DNA from: Bifidobacterium breve
GTDB lineage: Bacteria; Myxococcota_A; UBA796; SXON01
DNA length: 47,809 nucleotides
NCBI GenBank assembly: GCA_943328795.2
Contig: CALQBK020000016.1
Location: forward strand, 1 to 47,809
Reading direction: 5' to 3'
The notes below the pieces were generated by a model. That model was not told the origin of the DNA. It saw only the letters and a list, made by a program, of their open reading frames with translations, and did no database searches. The position numbers were made by a program, and so were the translations under genes. This document shows positions 30,954 to 39,998 of the stretch, piece after piece (positions within the stretch are counted from its first letter, which is position 1; every line of letters begins with the position of its first letter).

Positions 30954-31922
30954 ATGAGCGCTCTCACGCGCCTGTTCTTGCGGACCATGGCGCGCACCGG
31001 CGGCCGAGCCGGGCTCTGGGCGCTCCTGCTGCTCACGGCCGGGTCGCTCGCCCAGGTGCTGACGGTGATCCACGTGCCGAGCGCCCACTGCGCGCTGCTA
31101 CTGCTCGCGGGGGCCCTCGGCCACGCCGCCACGCTGGCCGCGGAGGTCGCCCTCGTGGCCGGCCCGACCGCTGCGCTCGCCGAGCTCCGCACAGACGGGA
31201 GCTGGCTCGGCCTGCGGAGCGTCGGCACGCGCGGGCGCGACCTCCTGGCCCCGGTCGCCGCGTGGGCGGCGGCGCTCGGCCTGGTCGCGTTCCTCGGCGG
31301 GCACGTGCTCGACCCCGCCGCCCGCCGGGCGCTTCGGGATGCCCGCGTGGAGGCAGCGGTCGCCCTGCGGTTCGCACCCGGCGAGACCACCACGCTCGGG
31401 AGGTGGGCCATCTCCGGCGACGGCGAGCACACCTGGTTCGCGACCGCGGACGGCGGCACCGAGGTCACCGGGCAAGCCACCGGGCTCCACTTGGAGCCCG
31501 CGCAGGGCGCCGCGCGGATCACGCTCGGGCCCGGGGAGGCCCACACGGTCGGGCCCGGCTGGTCCGTGCGCTTCGGCTCGCTGGAGACCGCGCTCCCGGT
31601 CTCGGGGGGCGCGCGGATCGAGGCCGGGGAGCGCCCGACCGCGACCCTGCTGGCGTCGAAGCTCGACACCTACGAGCGATGGATCCTCTGGAAGCGGTCG
31701 CTGGTCCCGCTAGCGCTGGTGCCGGTGGCGGCGCTCGGCGTGCCGCTCGGCGCGCGGATGCGCGCCGGGTTCGGCGTCGGCCTGCTCGGGCTCTTGTGCT
31801 GGACGGCGCTGCGCCTGTCGGACACTGCCGCGCACACCGCCACGCTGCTCGGGGCGCTCCTGTTGTTCGCCCCCGCCCTCGGCTCGCTCGCGCTGGCGTG
31901 GGCGACCTGGCGCGACCGCTGA
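30954..31922 (+). CDS. LptF/LptG (YjgP/YjgQ)-like permease
   Basis: A 322-residue protein from ATG 30954, preceded by GGAG. Its layout is that of LptF/G: three hydrophobic segments (LWALLLLTAGSLAQVLTVIH; ALLLLAGALGHAATLAAEVA; APVAAWAAALGLVAFLGG), a beta-rich periplasmic jelly-roll of about 100 residues (TTLGRWAISGDGEHTWFA to LLASKLDTYERW), and three C-terminal helices. The return segment RSLVPLALVPVAALGVPLGA is close to the family's most conserved stretch. LptFG extract lipopolysaccharide from the inner membrane with LptB. No lptB or second full LptG is adjacent. Sequence is shorter and diverged, so it may be a paralogue with another substrate. TGATG overlap with the next gene. Confidence 0.72.
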   Translation: MSALTRLFLRTMARTGGRAGLWALLLLTAGSLAQVLTVIHVPSAHCALLLLAGALGHAATLAAEVALVAGPTAALAELRTDGSWLGLRSVGTRGRDLLAPVAAWAAALGLVAFLGGHVLDPAARRALRDARVEAAVALRFAPGETTTLGRWAISGDGEHTWFATADGGTEVTGQATGLHLEPAQGAARITLGPGEAHTVGPGWSVRFGSLETALPVSGGARIEAGERPTATLLASKLDTYERWILWKRSLVPLALVPVAALGVPLGARMRAGFGVGLLGLLCWTALRLSDTAAHTATLLGALLLFAPALGSLALAWATWRDR

Positions 31923-32572
31923 TGCGCACCCTCCGCGTGCTCCTGCCGCCGCTCGTCCGCGGCCTCTGCCTCGTGCACCTCGGCGCGCTGGGCCTGCTCG
32001 TGCTCGTGATCTCGGTCGAGCGGCAAGCCGGCGGCGGCGGCCCGAGCTGGACCAGCGACGTCCTGCTGCCGTGGGCGAGGCTCTGCCCGGCGTTGACCTT
32101 GCTGGGCGCAGGGCTCGCGCGGGCCCGGATGCGGGGGACGCTCCTGGTCCTGGGCTCCGTCGGGCTGCCCAGCGCCGCGCTGCCTGCGGCCGCTGGCCCG
32201 CTTGGCGCGGCGGTCGGCGTGCTCGGCATGCTCGTGCCGAGCCCGAGCTCCAGCGGGGACTGGTCCCGCGGGGTCGGGGGGTGGTTCCACCACGGCCACG
32301 CCGTGCCCGACTTGCCCGGCGGGGTCGTGTCGCCGTTCGCCGCGACGCTCCCCTGGACCGTGCTGGCCGCTTGCGTCGTCGCCGCCCCGCTCGGGGCCCG
32401 CCCCTGGTCCGCGGGGCCGCTCGCCGTCGTCGTCGGCACGAGCATCCTCGGGGACGCCGCCTGGCCGGGCGGCGGCGTAGCCGTGCTGCTCGCGGTCAGC
32501 CTCGCAGCGCTAGTCCACGACGCGGTCGTCGCCCGCCGGCATCACTCGCAGCCGCGGATGGGCGCCTCGTAG
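31922..32572 (+). CDS. Membrane protein coupled to the LptF/G-like gene
   Basis: A 216-residue protein, very hydrophobic, with about six membrane segments (LVRGLCLVHLGALGLLVLVI; ALTLLGAGLARA; TLLVLGSVGLPSAALPAAAG; VGVLGMLVP; FAATLPWTVLAACVVAAPLG; VLLAVSLAALVHDAVVARR). A hydrophilic loop HHGHAVPDLPGG sits in the middle. The ATG shares a base with the LptF/G-like stop (TGATG), so the two are made together and may form a permease pair. The sequence does not match LptG by motif; a reduced partner is a possibility only. It ends 31 bases inside the convergent lipoprotein gene. Confidence 0.68.
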   Translation: MRTLRVLLPPLVRGLCLVHLGALGLLVLVISVERQAGGGGPSWTSDVLLPWARLCPALTLLGAGLARARMRGTLLVLGSVGLPSAALPAAAGPLGAAVGVLGMLVPSPSSSGDWSRGVGGWFHHGHAVPDLPGGVVSPFAATLPWTVLAACVVAAPLGARPWSAGPLAVVVGTSILGDAAWPGGGVAVLLAVSLAALVHDAVVARRHHSQPRMGAS

Positions 32573-33987
32573 TTGGCCGTGGTCTCCTCGACGTAGAGCC
32601 CCTCTGGCCACTGGATCTGGCCCGCGTCCCACACGTCGTCCCGGTCCATCGCCCGGCTCTCCTCGGCCTCGAGCACCCCGTACAGGTACACCTTCACGGT
32701 AGCCGTGAGCGTCGAGTCGCCGTTGTCGGTGAAGTAGTGGACCTTCACCGCGTACGTGCCGTCCGCCGGGGACAAGTCGTTGACGTTCTCGGGGCCGTAC
32801 CCGATGTAGTCGTCGATGTCCAGGCTCGGGTTCTGCGCCGAGCCCGTCGTGCCCCAGTCCGGGGACTGGTTGCACCAGTTGCAGTCGGTGGGGTTGATGA
32901 AGAACGACCCGCCCGGCTGCACCAGGTGGATGTCGACGTCCGCGCTCGGGGTGCTCCAGGTGAGCTCCACGTGGATCTCCTCCTCGGGCACCGCCGTGAA
33001 CGTGCACGTGGTGGGCGACGAGAGCACGCCGATGCTGTTGGTCACGGTGAGCTGCACCGCGTACTCGCCGGCGATGTCGGTCGCGAACCACGCGGTGTCC
33101 GACGTCGTGCCGGAGAGCGCAGCCTGGGAGCCCTCGGGCACCTCGATCGCGGTCCAGGCGTAGGTGATATCGCTCCCGTCGGGGTCGTAGGAGCCCGAGC
33201 CGTCGAGCTCGACGGTCTCGCGCGGGGTGACCTCGCCCGGGCAGTCGATGACGGCCACCGGGTACTCGAAGTCGGCGCCGCCGCCATTCCCGAGCAAGGA
33301 CACCACGGTGGTCGGCTCGTCCGGGTCGTCGGACGTGATGGTCACCGTCGCGTGGTCGCCGTTCGACGTCGTCGGCGAGTAGTACACGCCAATCGTCGTC
33401 GACTGCCCCGCGGCCAGGGCAAACCCCGTGGGGTCCCCGGTGAGCGCGAAGGCGCCGCTGTCCGCCTGCTCCATCGACTCGATGTTGAGCGAGCCGTCGC
33501 CTACGTTCGCGATCGTGAACAGCTTGGTGCCGACGGTGCCGGGGCTCACCCCGCCGAAGTCGAGCAGGACGGGATCGACGTCGATGTCCGGCGTGGGGGC
33601 GTCGACGCCCGTGCCCGTGAGCACGGCCGTGAGCACGGCGTCGTCCTCGCCGTTCGTGTGGATGGTGAGCGCCCCGGTGTAGCTCGTGTAGGTGCTGGGC
33701 AAGAACGTGACGGGGATGGTGATCTGCTCGTCGGGCGCGACGGTGGTCTCGTGGTCCCCGAGGGTGAACGGCTCCTGGATCGTGAAGTCCGAGAGGTCCA
33801 GGTCGACCGGCCCGGAGTTGATGACCGCGATGTCCAGCGTGCTCGAGTAATCGACCGCCACGTCGCCGAACGAGAGCAGCTCGGGGCTGATCGCGGGGAT
33901 CGGGTACACCTTGTCGATGTTGTTCTGGTTCCCTGCACACGCGGTCACGAGGGCGAGGGCAGGGAGCCAATAGGCGGTACGGTCCAT
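32542..33987 (-). CDS. Secreted lipoprotein, paralogue of the 4977-6419 product
   Basis: A 481-residue protein from ATG 33987 with GGAG upstream; 13 residues could be added from 34026. Signal peptide YWLPALALVTACAG has a lipobox. Two choice-of-anchor D-type repeats follow (ISPELLSFGDVAVDYSSTLD and DVDPVLLDFGGVSPGTVGTK), then a PKD-like domain (VELDGSGSYDPDGSDITYAW, EYAVQLTVTNSIGVLSS). The C-terminal domain has SADVDIHLVQPGG, DCNWCNQSPDWG, NPSLDIDDYIGYGPENVND and PADGTYAVKVHYF. The same order and motifs as at 4977-6419 show clear duplication. It is probably anchored in the outer membrane; role unknown. Its stop overlaps the convergent membrane-protein gene by 31 bases. Confidence 0.87.
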   Translation of the reverse strand: MDRTAYWLPALALVTACAGNQNNIDKVYPIPAISPELLSFGDVAVDYSSTLDIAVINSGPVDLDLSDFTIQEPFTLGDHETTVAPDEQITIPVTFLPSTYTSYTGALTIHTNGEDDAVLTAVLTGTGVDAPTPDIDVDPVLLDFGGVSPGTVGTKLFTIANVGDGSLNIESMEQADSGAFALTGDPTGFALAAGQSTTIGVYYSPTTSNGDHATVTITSDDPDEPTTVVSLLGNGGGADFEYPVAVIDCPGEVTPRETVELDGSGSYDPDGSDITYAWTAIEVPEGSQAALSGTTSDTAWFATDIAGEYAVQLTVTNSIGVLSSPTTCTFTAVPEEEIHVELTWSTPSADVDIHLVQPGGSFFINPTDCNWCNQSPDWGTTGSAQNPSLDIDDYIGYGPENVNDLSPADGTYAVKVHYFTDNGDSTLTATVKVYLYGVLEAEESRAMDRDDVWDAGQIQWPEGLYVEETTANYEAPIRGCE

Positions 33988-34071
33988 CACGATCTCCACG
34001 GCGACACCATACCCGGTGCAACGCACTGGGAACCGGCTATCCTGTTCCTACCCGAAACCCGCGTTGGCCCG

Positions 34072-35004
34072 ATGACACCCGTTGCGCTCTACATCCTCCT
34101 CCTGACCGCCTGCAACGGCTGCAAGCCGCACCTGTCGACGGACAACAACGACCACCGCGTCGACACCTCGCCGCCGCCCGACACGGGCGACGACACGGGG
34201 GAGACCGCCGACACGGCCCCGGACCTGCCCGAGCGCTGCGACGCGATGGAGGTCGAGCCGAACGACTCGCTGGACCTCGCGGAGCCGATCGCGATGGAGC
34301 AGTGGCTGTGCGGCACGTTCGAGGGCGAGGGCGCGCTGGGCGACCCCGAGTTCCTCACCTTCGCGACTGAGCAGCCCGGCTGGCTCACGGTCTCCGTCGA
34401 GGCCGCCGCCCGCAACTCACTGGCCGACGCGCAGTTCCTGTTCTACGACGACAACGGCCACTCCGTGTTCATCTACGACGGCGTGGCGACCAGCGACCCG
34501 AGCCTGACGGTCCCCGCCGACGTCGTCAGCGAGTTCGGCGTGGTGGTCGCGGAGACGGGGTACCTCTCGGGCGACGGCTACGACTGGGCCCTCTTGGCGA
34601 CCCAAGTCAAGCCCCCGGTCGAGTGGACGTTCGAGGAGACCGAGGACAACGACGCCTCGGACCGCGCGAACACGTTCGCCCTGGACGGGACGGTGTTCGG
34701 CAAGATGGGCGACACCGCCGACAAGGACTGGTACCACGTGTCCGTCCCCGCGGGCCTGCAGGCCGTGACGTTCAACATCGAGGCGTTCGGCTCCGGGTCC
34801 CCCGTGGACCTGCAGCTGCGCGTGTACGAGGACGGCGTGGTGAAGAAGGCCTGCTACCACGGCGTCGTGGACTACGATCTCGACCCCGACTGCGAGCTGA
34901 AGGTGACGGAAGCCCACGAGTGGGACGTGCTGGTCCAGGACGAGTACGATTCCGGCTCCAGCTTCAACTGGTACACCATGACGATCGCCGGGGTCGCGGA
35001 ATAG
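34072..35004 (+). CDS. Lipoprotein with two PPC-like (pre-peptidase C-terminal) domains
   Basis: A 310-residue protein from ATG 34072. A short signal (MTPVALYILLLTACNGC) with lipobox is followed by an acidic Asp/Thr/Pro tether (residues about 28-50). Two repeats of the form MEVEPNDSLDLAEPIAM with PEFLTFATEQPGWLTVSVEA, and TEDNDASDRANTFALDGTVF with DTADKDWYHVSVPAGLQAVT, match bacterial pre-peptidase C-terminal domains (E-x-N-[DN]-x-x-x-x-A-x-x, then D-x-D-x-Y/F-x-x-x-x). PPC domains usually sit at the ends of secreted peptidases; here they stand alone on a lipid anchor. It starts 84 bases after the divergent lipoprotein's start. Confidence 0.8.
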   Translation: MTPVALYILLLTACNGCKPHLSTDNNDHRVDTSPPPDTGDDTGETADTAPDLPERCDAMEVEPNDSLDLAEPIAMEQWLCGTFEGEGALGDPEFLTFATEQPGWLTVSVEAAARNSLADAQFLFYDDNGHSVFIYDGVATSDPSLTVPADVVSEFGVVVAETGYLSGDGYDWALLATQVKPPVEWTFEETEDNDASDRANTFALDGTVFGKMGDTADKDWYHVSVPAGLQAVTFNIEAFGSGSPVDLQLRVYEDGVVKKACYHGVVDYDLDPDCELKVTEAHEWDVLVQDEYDSGSSFNWYTMTIAGVAE

Positions 35005-35046
35005 CCGTCTCCCGTCTATTGTTCCCCGGATCTCTTGGAGGAGACC

Positions 35047-36054
35047 TTGACCAAAGCGAACACCCTGATGTTCCCCCTCGCGCTGCTCACCTTGGCGGGC
35101 TGCACGGGAAAGGCCGTGGACACCTCGGACACGGACCCAGGCCACGGCGACGACTCCGACAGCGCGCCGCTTGACGACACCGCGGGCTGCGTGGCCGGGG
35201 TGCTTAGCACCGAGCCTGCCGACGGCGCGACGGACGTCTACTACCACGACACCATCACGGTCTCGTTCGACGGAGACGGCGGCGCCGCGGTCTTCGCGCT
35301 CACCGATCCCGACGGGACGGCGGTGCCGGTCTCGGCGACCTGGACCGACGGGAACGTGCAGGCGATCTTGACGGCCAGCCTCGCCCCGCTGACCGAGTAC
35401 ACGCTCAACACCACCGTTTGCGGGAACAGCGCCTCGTCGTCGTTCACGACCAGCGACCTCGGGACGCCGCTCACCGTGGACCCCTCCGAGCTCGTCGGGT
35501 CGACCTACGTGTTCCGGCTCTCGGACGCCGACATCACTGAACCTGCGTTCCTCGGCATCATCGCCGGCACCTACCTCACCGTCCCGATCCTCATCGGCGT
35601 CGACCAGGCCGACTCCGAGAGCATCGACCTCATCGGCGGCCTCGGCTACGAGCAGGACGCCGGGTACGTGCAAGAGCCCGGGCTCCCCACCTGGGACTTC
35701 CCCGTCGCCAGCTTCACCGACCAGCCGTACTTCGAGGCGGCGAGCTCGCTCATCACGATCATGTACGGCACCACGCCGATCCCGATCAGCGACTTCACGT
35801 TGTCCGGCACGTTCCGGTCCGACGGCAGCGCGATCGAGCACGGCATCGCGACCGGCACGGGCGACAGCCGCTACATGGCCGAGCTCGTCGGCAAGCCCGC
35901 CGACGAGTACAGCGCGGTCTGCGATCTCGCGGCGTCCGCGGGCGTCGTGTGCACCGAGTGCCCGACCGACGGCGAGCCGTACTGCCTCTACATCGTCGCG
36001 GAGAGCATCAACGCGACGAAGGTGGACGGCCTGACGATGGACGTCATCGAGTAG
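35047..36054 (+). CDS. Lipoprotein with Big_5-like Ig domain
   Basis: A 335-residue protein. The TTG at 35047 is preceded by GGAGGAG and gives MTKANTLMFPLALLTLAGC, a signal peptide with lipobox; an ATG at 35068 would lose the basic residue. An acidic tether (DTSDTDPGHGDDSDSAPLDD) precedes a Big_5 Ig-like domain (LSTEPADGATDVYYHDTITV, VTLDP-like end LAPLTEYTLNTTVCGNS). The remaining 200 residues are beta-rich (STYVFRLSDADITEPAFLGI, IDLIGGLGYEQDAGYVQEPG) with a late Cys cluster (AVCDLAAS, VVCTECPTDGEPYCL). The distal domain is not recognised. It lies 42 bases after the PPC lipoprotein on the same strand. The stop overlaps the convergent gene by 11 bases. Confidence 0.8.
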   Translation: MTKANTLMFPLALLTLAGCTGKAVDTSDTDPGHGDDSDSAPLDDTAGCVAGVLSTEPADGATDVYYHDTITVSFDGDGGAAVFALTDPDGTAVPVSATWTDGNVQAILTASLAPLTEYTLNTTVCGNSASSSFTTSDLGTPLTVDPSELVGSTYVFRLSDADITEPAFLGIIAGTYLTVPILIGVDQADSESIDLIGGLGYEQDAGYVQEPGLPTWDFPVASFTDQPYFEAASSLITIMYGTTPIPISDFTLSGTFRSDGSAIEHGIATGTGDSRYMAELVGKPADEYSAVCDLAASAGVVCTECPTDGEPYCLYIVAESINATKVDGLTMDVIE

Positions 36055-36775
36055 CGAGCCGGGCGACCGCGGCCTCGAGCTCTGCCAGGGTCACGGCACC
36101 CCACCGCCGGGTCCGGTCCGCCTCTGCGCGCAGCACCATCGCGTGCTCCGCGCGCGCGGTTCGCCACGCGGGCAAGACCGTCGCGGTCATCCACGCGCAC
36201 CGGGCGTCGGCCTCCCAGGGGGCGCCGAAGCGGTTGTCCCACGCGAGCACCGGGGCGGCCGGCGAGAGCCCCAGCCGGAACCGGAACAGCGCGCGGAGCG
36301 GCTCGCGCGACGCCCGGGGCACGGCGTCGTACACCGGCTGGACGATCACCCGCTGCTCGACGTCGCAGAGCTCGAACAGGGCCTGCTCCGCGAACGCGTC
36401 GGCCGCTGCGCCCGCGCCGGGTGCGCGCTCCCGCAGCGCGAGCTCGGCGCGCGCGAGCTCGTTGAACGCCCCCGACAGTGGGCCAGGCACGGGGTGGCCG
36501 GCGCGGTGTAGGAGCCAGGCCGGCAGGATGCCCCGGTACACCTCCAGGTTGCCTTGGCCCAAGAGGTCGCGCCACGCGAGCGCGGGCCCCTCGAGCGCGT
36601 AGTAGACCTGCCGCGCGACGTAGCTGCCGAGCCCAAACCACGCGCCCAGGAGCGGCTCGTCGAGGAAACAGGCCGCATAGATCGCGGAGATCCGCTGCGC
36701 GCGCCGCACCGGCAGGTCGCGCGTGTCCCCGAGCAGGGCGAAGGCAACGTCTTCAGCGTCGTTCAAGCTGGGCAT
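36044..36775 (-). CDS. Helical protein of unknown function, coupled to kinase-ATPase gene
   Basis: A 243-residue soluble protein from ATG 36775, which lies 23 bases inside the end of the kinase-ATPase gene. Helical segments with aromatic residues stand out: ISAIYAACFLDEPLLGAWFG, SYVARQVYYALEGPALAWRD, GNLEVYRGILPAWLLHRAGH, AFAEQALFELCDVEQRVIVQ. The layout faintly recalls DUF2515-like proteins, but this is not firm. No signal peptide. Because it is translated from within the kinase gene it probably shares that protein's pathway. The end overlaps the convergent lipoprotein gene by 11 bases. Confidence 0.68.
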   Translation of the reverse strand: MPSLNDAEDVAFALLGDTRDLPVRRAQRISAIYAACFLDEPLLGAWFGLGSYVARQVYYALEGPALAWRDLLGQGNLEVYRGILPAWLLHRAGHPVPGPLSGAFNELARAELALRERAPGAGAAADAFAEQALFELCDVEQRVIVQPVYDAVPRASREPLRALFRFRLGLSPAAPVLAWDNRFGAPWEADARCAWMTATVLPAWRTARAEHAMVLRAEADRTRRWGAVTLAELEAAVARLATR

Positions 36776-39700
36776 CCGGCTCTCCAAGGTAAGGCACCCG
36801 CAGCCCGTGGGCCCGGGCGAACAGGGTGGCGCGCTCGAGCCGGGCGTCCCGGTCCGGGCCGGGCGCGAGCGCCGCGTGCTGCAGCGCCGACCACGCGTCC
36901 GAGTAGAGCGCGCCGTGCAAGGCGACCACGTGGGCGTCCTCGAACAGCGTGTCGGCCCGCATCCGCTTGTTCGCCGCGAGCGCTTGCCACGCCGACGCGA
37001 CCAGCGCACGCGAGCGCCACCTGGGCGAGCGCCGCAGCAAGAGCGCGACCGCGTTGGAGTACCGCCACCGCATCACGAGCCCACGTCCGCCGGCCACCCG
37101 GGCCTGCCCGTCCGCGACGAGCAGGTCGATCGCCAACGCGTCGATGAAGTCCATCTGGATGTGGTAGCGCCGTCGCTCGGCCCACCCCTTGAGCAGCACC
37201 GCGGTGGCCCGGACGTGGTGGCCCTCCTCGAGCAACAGCTCGCCCAGGAAGCGGCGAGCCAGCACCACCGTGGAGTCGTCCCGGGCCTCGGCCTCCAAAA
37301 TCGCGCGGTGAGCGAGCGCGACGGCGTCCGCTTGCCGGCCCTCGTGCCAGGCGAGCTGCGCGCGCATCACCATCACCCAGCCGCCGGAGCGAACGTCGCC
37401 CGTGTCGTGGACGAGGTGGCCGAGCCGCGTGCTGATCCGGCGCAGCGGCCCGGGGTCGCCGACGTGGAAGACGCAGACCGCGACGGTGGCGACGGCCAAG
37501 CCGGCCAAGTACGGGTCGCCGACCCGCAGGAGCCGCTCGGCGGCGTCGAGCGCGTCGACGTAGCTGCCGGCGACGTCGCCGGTCCAGCTCCGGGCGATGG
37601 CCCGGTGCAGCAGCAAGATCGCGGCGCCCGCCGGATCGGCGTCCTCGGAGACCTCCTTCCAGAGCGCGTCGTGCACGCGCATCGCCCGCTCCTTGCGACC
37701 GAGCGCGACGTTCCACACCACGTCCATCGCGACGACGCGGGGCTCGGCGGGGGCGGCCGCGCGCCAGAGGGCGTGGATCCGCAGCATCGGCCCGTTGTCG
37801 CTGGTGAAGTGCAGGTCGTGCAGCCGCTCGAACACGCGGGCGAGCCGCCGGTCCGGCCGGGGGGTAGGCGGGCGCTCGCGCCACACGCCCCAGAGCGCCA
37901 CGAGGTCTTGCACCACCCCGCGGATGCCGTCGTGCAGGGGCCGACCGAGCTCGGCCGCGACGCGCCGGTACGCCTTTAGCGCCGGCTGGATCTGCCCGGT
38001 TCGGAACGCGAACTCGGCCTCGGCCTCGGCCCGGTCCGCGGCGGAGAGCCCCGGGTCCGCGAGGATGAGCCCCAGCAGCCCGGACGCGACCTCCATGTTG
38101 CGCGCCAAGACCGCGACGTGGAACGTCGACAGGATGCGCGAGCGCGAGCGGTGCTCCGGGTCGCCCAGCAAGATCTGGAGCGCCACGGCGGGGTCGCGCC
38201 GCATCGCCTGCTCGACCGCGACATCGAGCACTGCGTGCAGGCGCTCCGTGTCGCCCGCGGCGACGGCGCAGCGCGCGACGAGGAGCGGCGAGGTCGCCGC
38301 GTCGAGCCGCCGACCGGCCTCGCGGGCGAACGCCCGGGCCTCGACCGCGTCGACCGGGGCCGGCCGCGCGCGGACGGCGACGCCGTCCCAGGTGGCCGCG
38401 CCGCACCCCTCGGCCTCCAGCGCGGCCTCGTCCACGAACGCGCCCGGCTCCGCCGCCGCTACCGCGAGCTCGGGCCCGAACGGGAGCCCGAGCACCACCG
38501 CGCGGCGCACGAGTGAGGCCACGCGGGGCTCCAGCGCGTCCAGGTCCGCGGCCGGCGGCACGGCGTCGGCGACCTCCAGCTCCCGCGCGAGCCCGTGCGG
38601 CGCGCCCGGCTCCGAGGACCCGATGACCACGACCCCCGGGAGCGCCAACCCCGCCAAGAACCGCCGACTCGTGCCGTCCAGGCGGTCGAGCCCCTCGACC
38701 AGGAGCAGGAGCGGCTTCGGGCACGCCGCGCAGAACGCGCGCAAGGCGCGGTCGAGCTCGTCCGCGACGGCCGCGAGCGCCAGCCCCCGCGGCGCCGGCC
38801 CCGGCCCCGGCAACACATCCGCCCGCAACCACGCGCGGGTTGACGGCGACGCCGCCACGATCGCGGCGGCGCGGGGCCCCAGCTCGTCGGCGATGCGCGC
38901 CAGGTCCTCCTCGGCGAGGCCGTCGGCCGCGTGGCTGGCGAACCCGAGCGCCCCCGACATCGGGGTGTCCGGGCTGCCCCACCCTGCGCGCGCCCAGAGC
39001 ACCGTGCCCCCGCGGAGCGCCCACCCGCGGTGCGCGAGGCCGAGCGCGCGGCCCGCGGCTTGCCCGTCCGAGGTCAACGCGACGCCCACCCCCGAGCGCG
39101 CGAGGGCGAGCGCGCGCTCCACGACGTCGGTGGGCGGGTCGGGCAGGGTCGGCAACGGGCTCGGAAAGTCCTCCCGGCCGCGGAGATACCGCTCGAGCGC
39201 GACCCACGCCGACCGTGCGTCCGGCAGCGTGCCGCGGAACCCGGCCTCCACGAGCCGGTCCAGCGCGGGGTCCAGGAGCCCGCGCCACGGGGGGATCGCC
39301 TCCCCTTCGCCCGCGGCCGGGGCCGAGAGCTGCCGGGGGTGGAACGGCCTTAGCCCCACGACGCACTCGTACACGGTCACCCACGCGGCGAAGCAGTCGG
39401 TGCGCGGCGTAGGGGCCCCGCCCTTGAACAACGCGGGGTGCATGTAGGGCGGCGTGCCCGGGAACACGGCGGCGTCGCCGTACAGGTGGTGCAGCCTCGC
39501 CCGGCCAAAGTCGACGAGCCGCACGAGCTCCCCCTGGAGCAGCAGGTTCTCGGGCTTCACGTCCCCGTGCGCGAGCCCCGCCCGGTGCATCGCGTCCAAG
39601 GCCGCGAACACCTGGATCCCGATGCGCACGGCGTCGACCGGCCCGATCGTCGCCCCCGCAGGCACCCCCATCCCGGGCGTCCCGGGCACCCCGCGCTCCA

Positions 39701-39998
39701 GCCGCGCGCGCAGGTCCTCGCCGTCGACGTGCTCGAGCGCGAGCCAGGGCGTGTCGTCGTCCAACACGCCCGCGTCGACCAGCCGCAGCAGGTTCTCGTG
39801 GCGGTTCCGCATCGCGACCGCGGCCTCCCGCCGAAACTCCTCGCGCGACGTGCGCAGCGCCGGGTAGAACTTGATCGCGACGCCGGCGCTGTCGCGGTCC
39901 CCGTCGGCCGGCTGGGCGAACCACACCGAGCCGCCGCCGCCCTCTCCCAGCGGGTAGCGGGCGACCCACCGGCCAGCGCGGGTGCCCTCGCGTGTCAC
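36753..39998 (-). CDS. Protein kinase-ATPase-TPR fusion (PknK-like architecture)
   Basis: A 1081-residue soluble protein from a GTG whose GTGA overlaps the stop of the FAD oxidoreductase. Kinase domain about 12-270: YPLGEGGGGSVWFAQ loop, Lys43 (VAIKFY), HGDVKPENLLL with Asp146 (HGD replaces HRD), DFG 163-165. The APE motif is replaced by PPYMHP. From about 300 an AAA/STAND-type ATPase-like region follows. Its P-loop position reads TSDGQAAGRALGL, without the GKS/T. A Walker-B-like PLLLLVEGLDRLDGTS remains. The last 500 residues are helical repeats of TPR/MalT type (AERLLRVGDPYLAGLAVATV, RRFLGELLLEEGHHVRATAV). Such fusions are common in Myxococcota. The kinase may be active; the ATPase looks decayed. 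Confidence 0.85.
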   Translation of the reverse strand: MTREGTRAGRWVARYPLGEGGGGSVWFAQPADGDRDSAGVAIKFYPALRTSREEFRREAAVAMRNRHENLLRLVDAGVLDDDTPWLALEHVDGEDLRARLERGVPGTPGMGVPAGATIGPVDAVRIGIQVFAALDAMHRAGLAHGDVKPENLLLQGELVRLVDFGRARLHHLYGDAAVFPGTPPYMHPALFKGGAPTPRTDCFAAWVTVYECVVGLRPFHPRQLSAPAAGEGEAIPPWRGLLDPALDRLVEAGFRGTLPDARSAWVALERYLRGREDFPSPLPTLPDPPTDVVERALALARSGVGVALTSDGQAAGRALGLAHRGWALRGGTVLWARAGWGSPDTPMSGALGFASHAADGLAEEDLARIADELGPRAAAIVAASPSTRAWLRADVLPGPGPAPRGLALAAVADELDRALRAFCAACPKPLLLLVEGLDRLDGTSRRFLAGLALPGVVVIGSSEPGAPHGLARELEVADAVPPAADLDALEPRVASLVRRAVVLGLPFGPELAVAAAEPGAFVDEAALEAEGCGAATWDGVAVRARPAPVDAVEARAFAREAGRRLDAATSPLLVARCAVAAGDTERLHAVLDVAVEQAMRRDPAVALQILLGDPEHRSRSRILSTFHVAVLARNMEVASGLLGLILADPGLSAADRAEAEAEFAFRTGQIQPALKAYRRVAAELGRPLHDGIRGVVQDLVALWGVWRERPPTPRPDRRLARVFERLHDLHFTSDNGPMLRIHALWRAAAPAEPRVVAMDVVWNVALGRKERAMRVHDALWKEVSEDADPAGAAILLLHRAIARSWTGDVAGSYVDALDAAERLLRVGDPYLAGLAVATVAVCVFHVGDPGPLRRISTRLGHLVHDTGDVRSGGWVMVMRAQLAWHEGRQADAVALAHRAILEAEARDDSTVVLARRFLGELLLEEGHHVRATAVLLKGWAERRRYHIQMDFIDALAIDLLVADGQARVAGGRGLVMRWRYSNAVALLLRRSPRWRSRALVASAWQALAANKRMRADTLFEDAHVVALHGALYSDAWSALQHAALAPGPDRDARLERATLFARAHGLRVPYLGEPDAQLERR

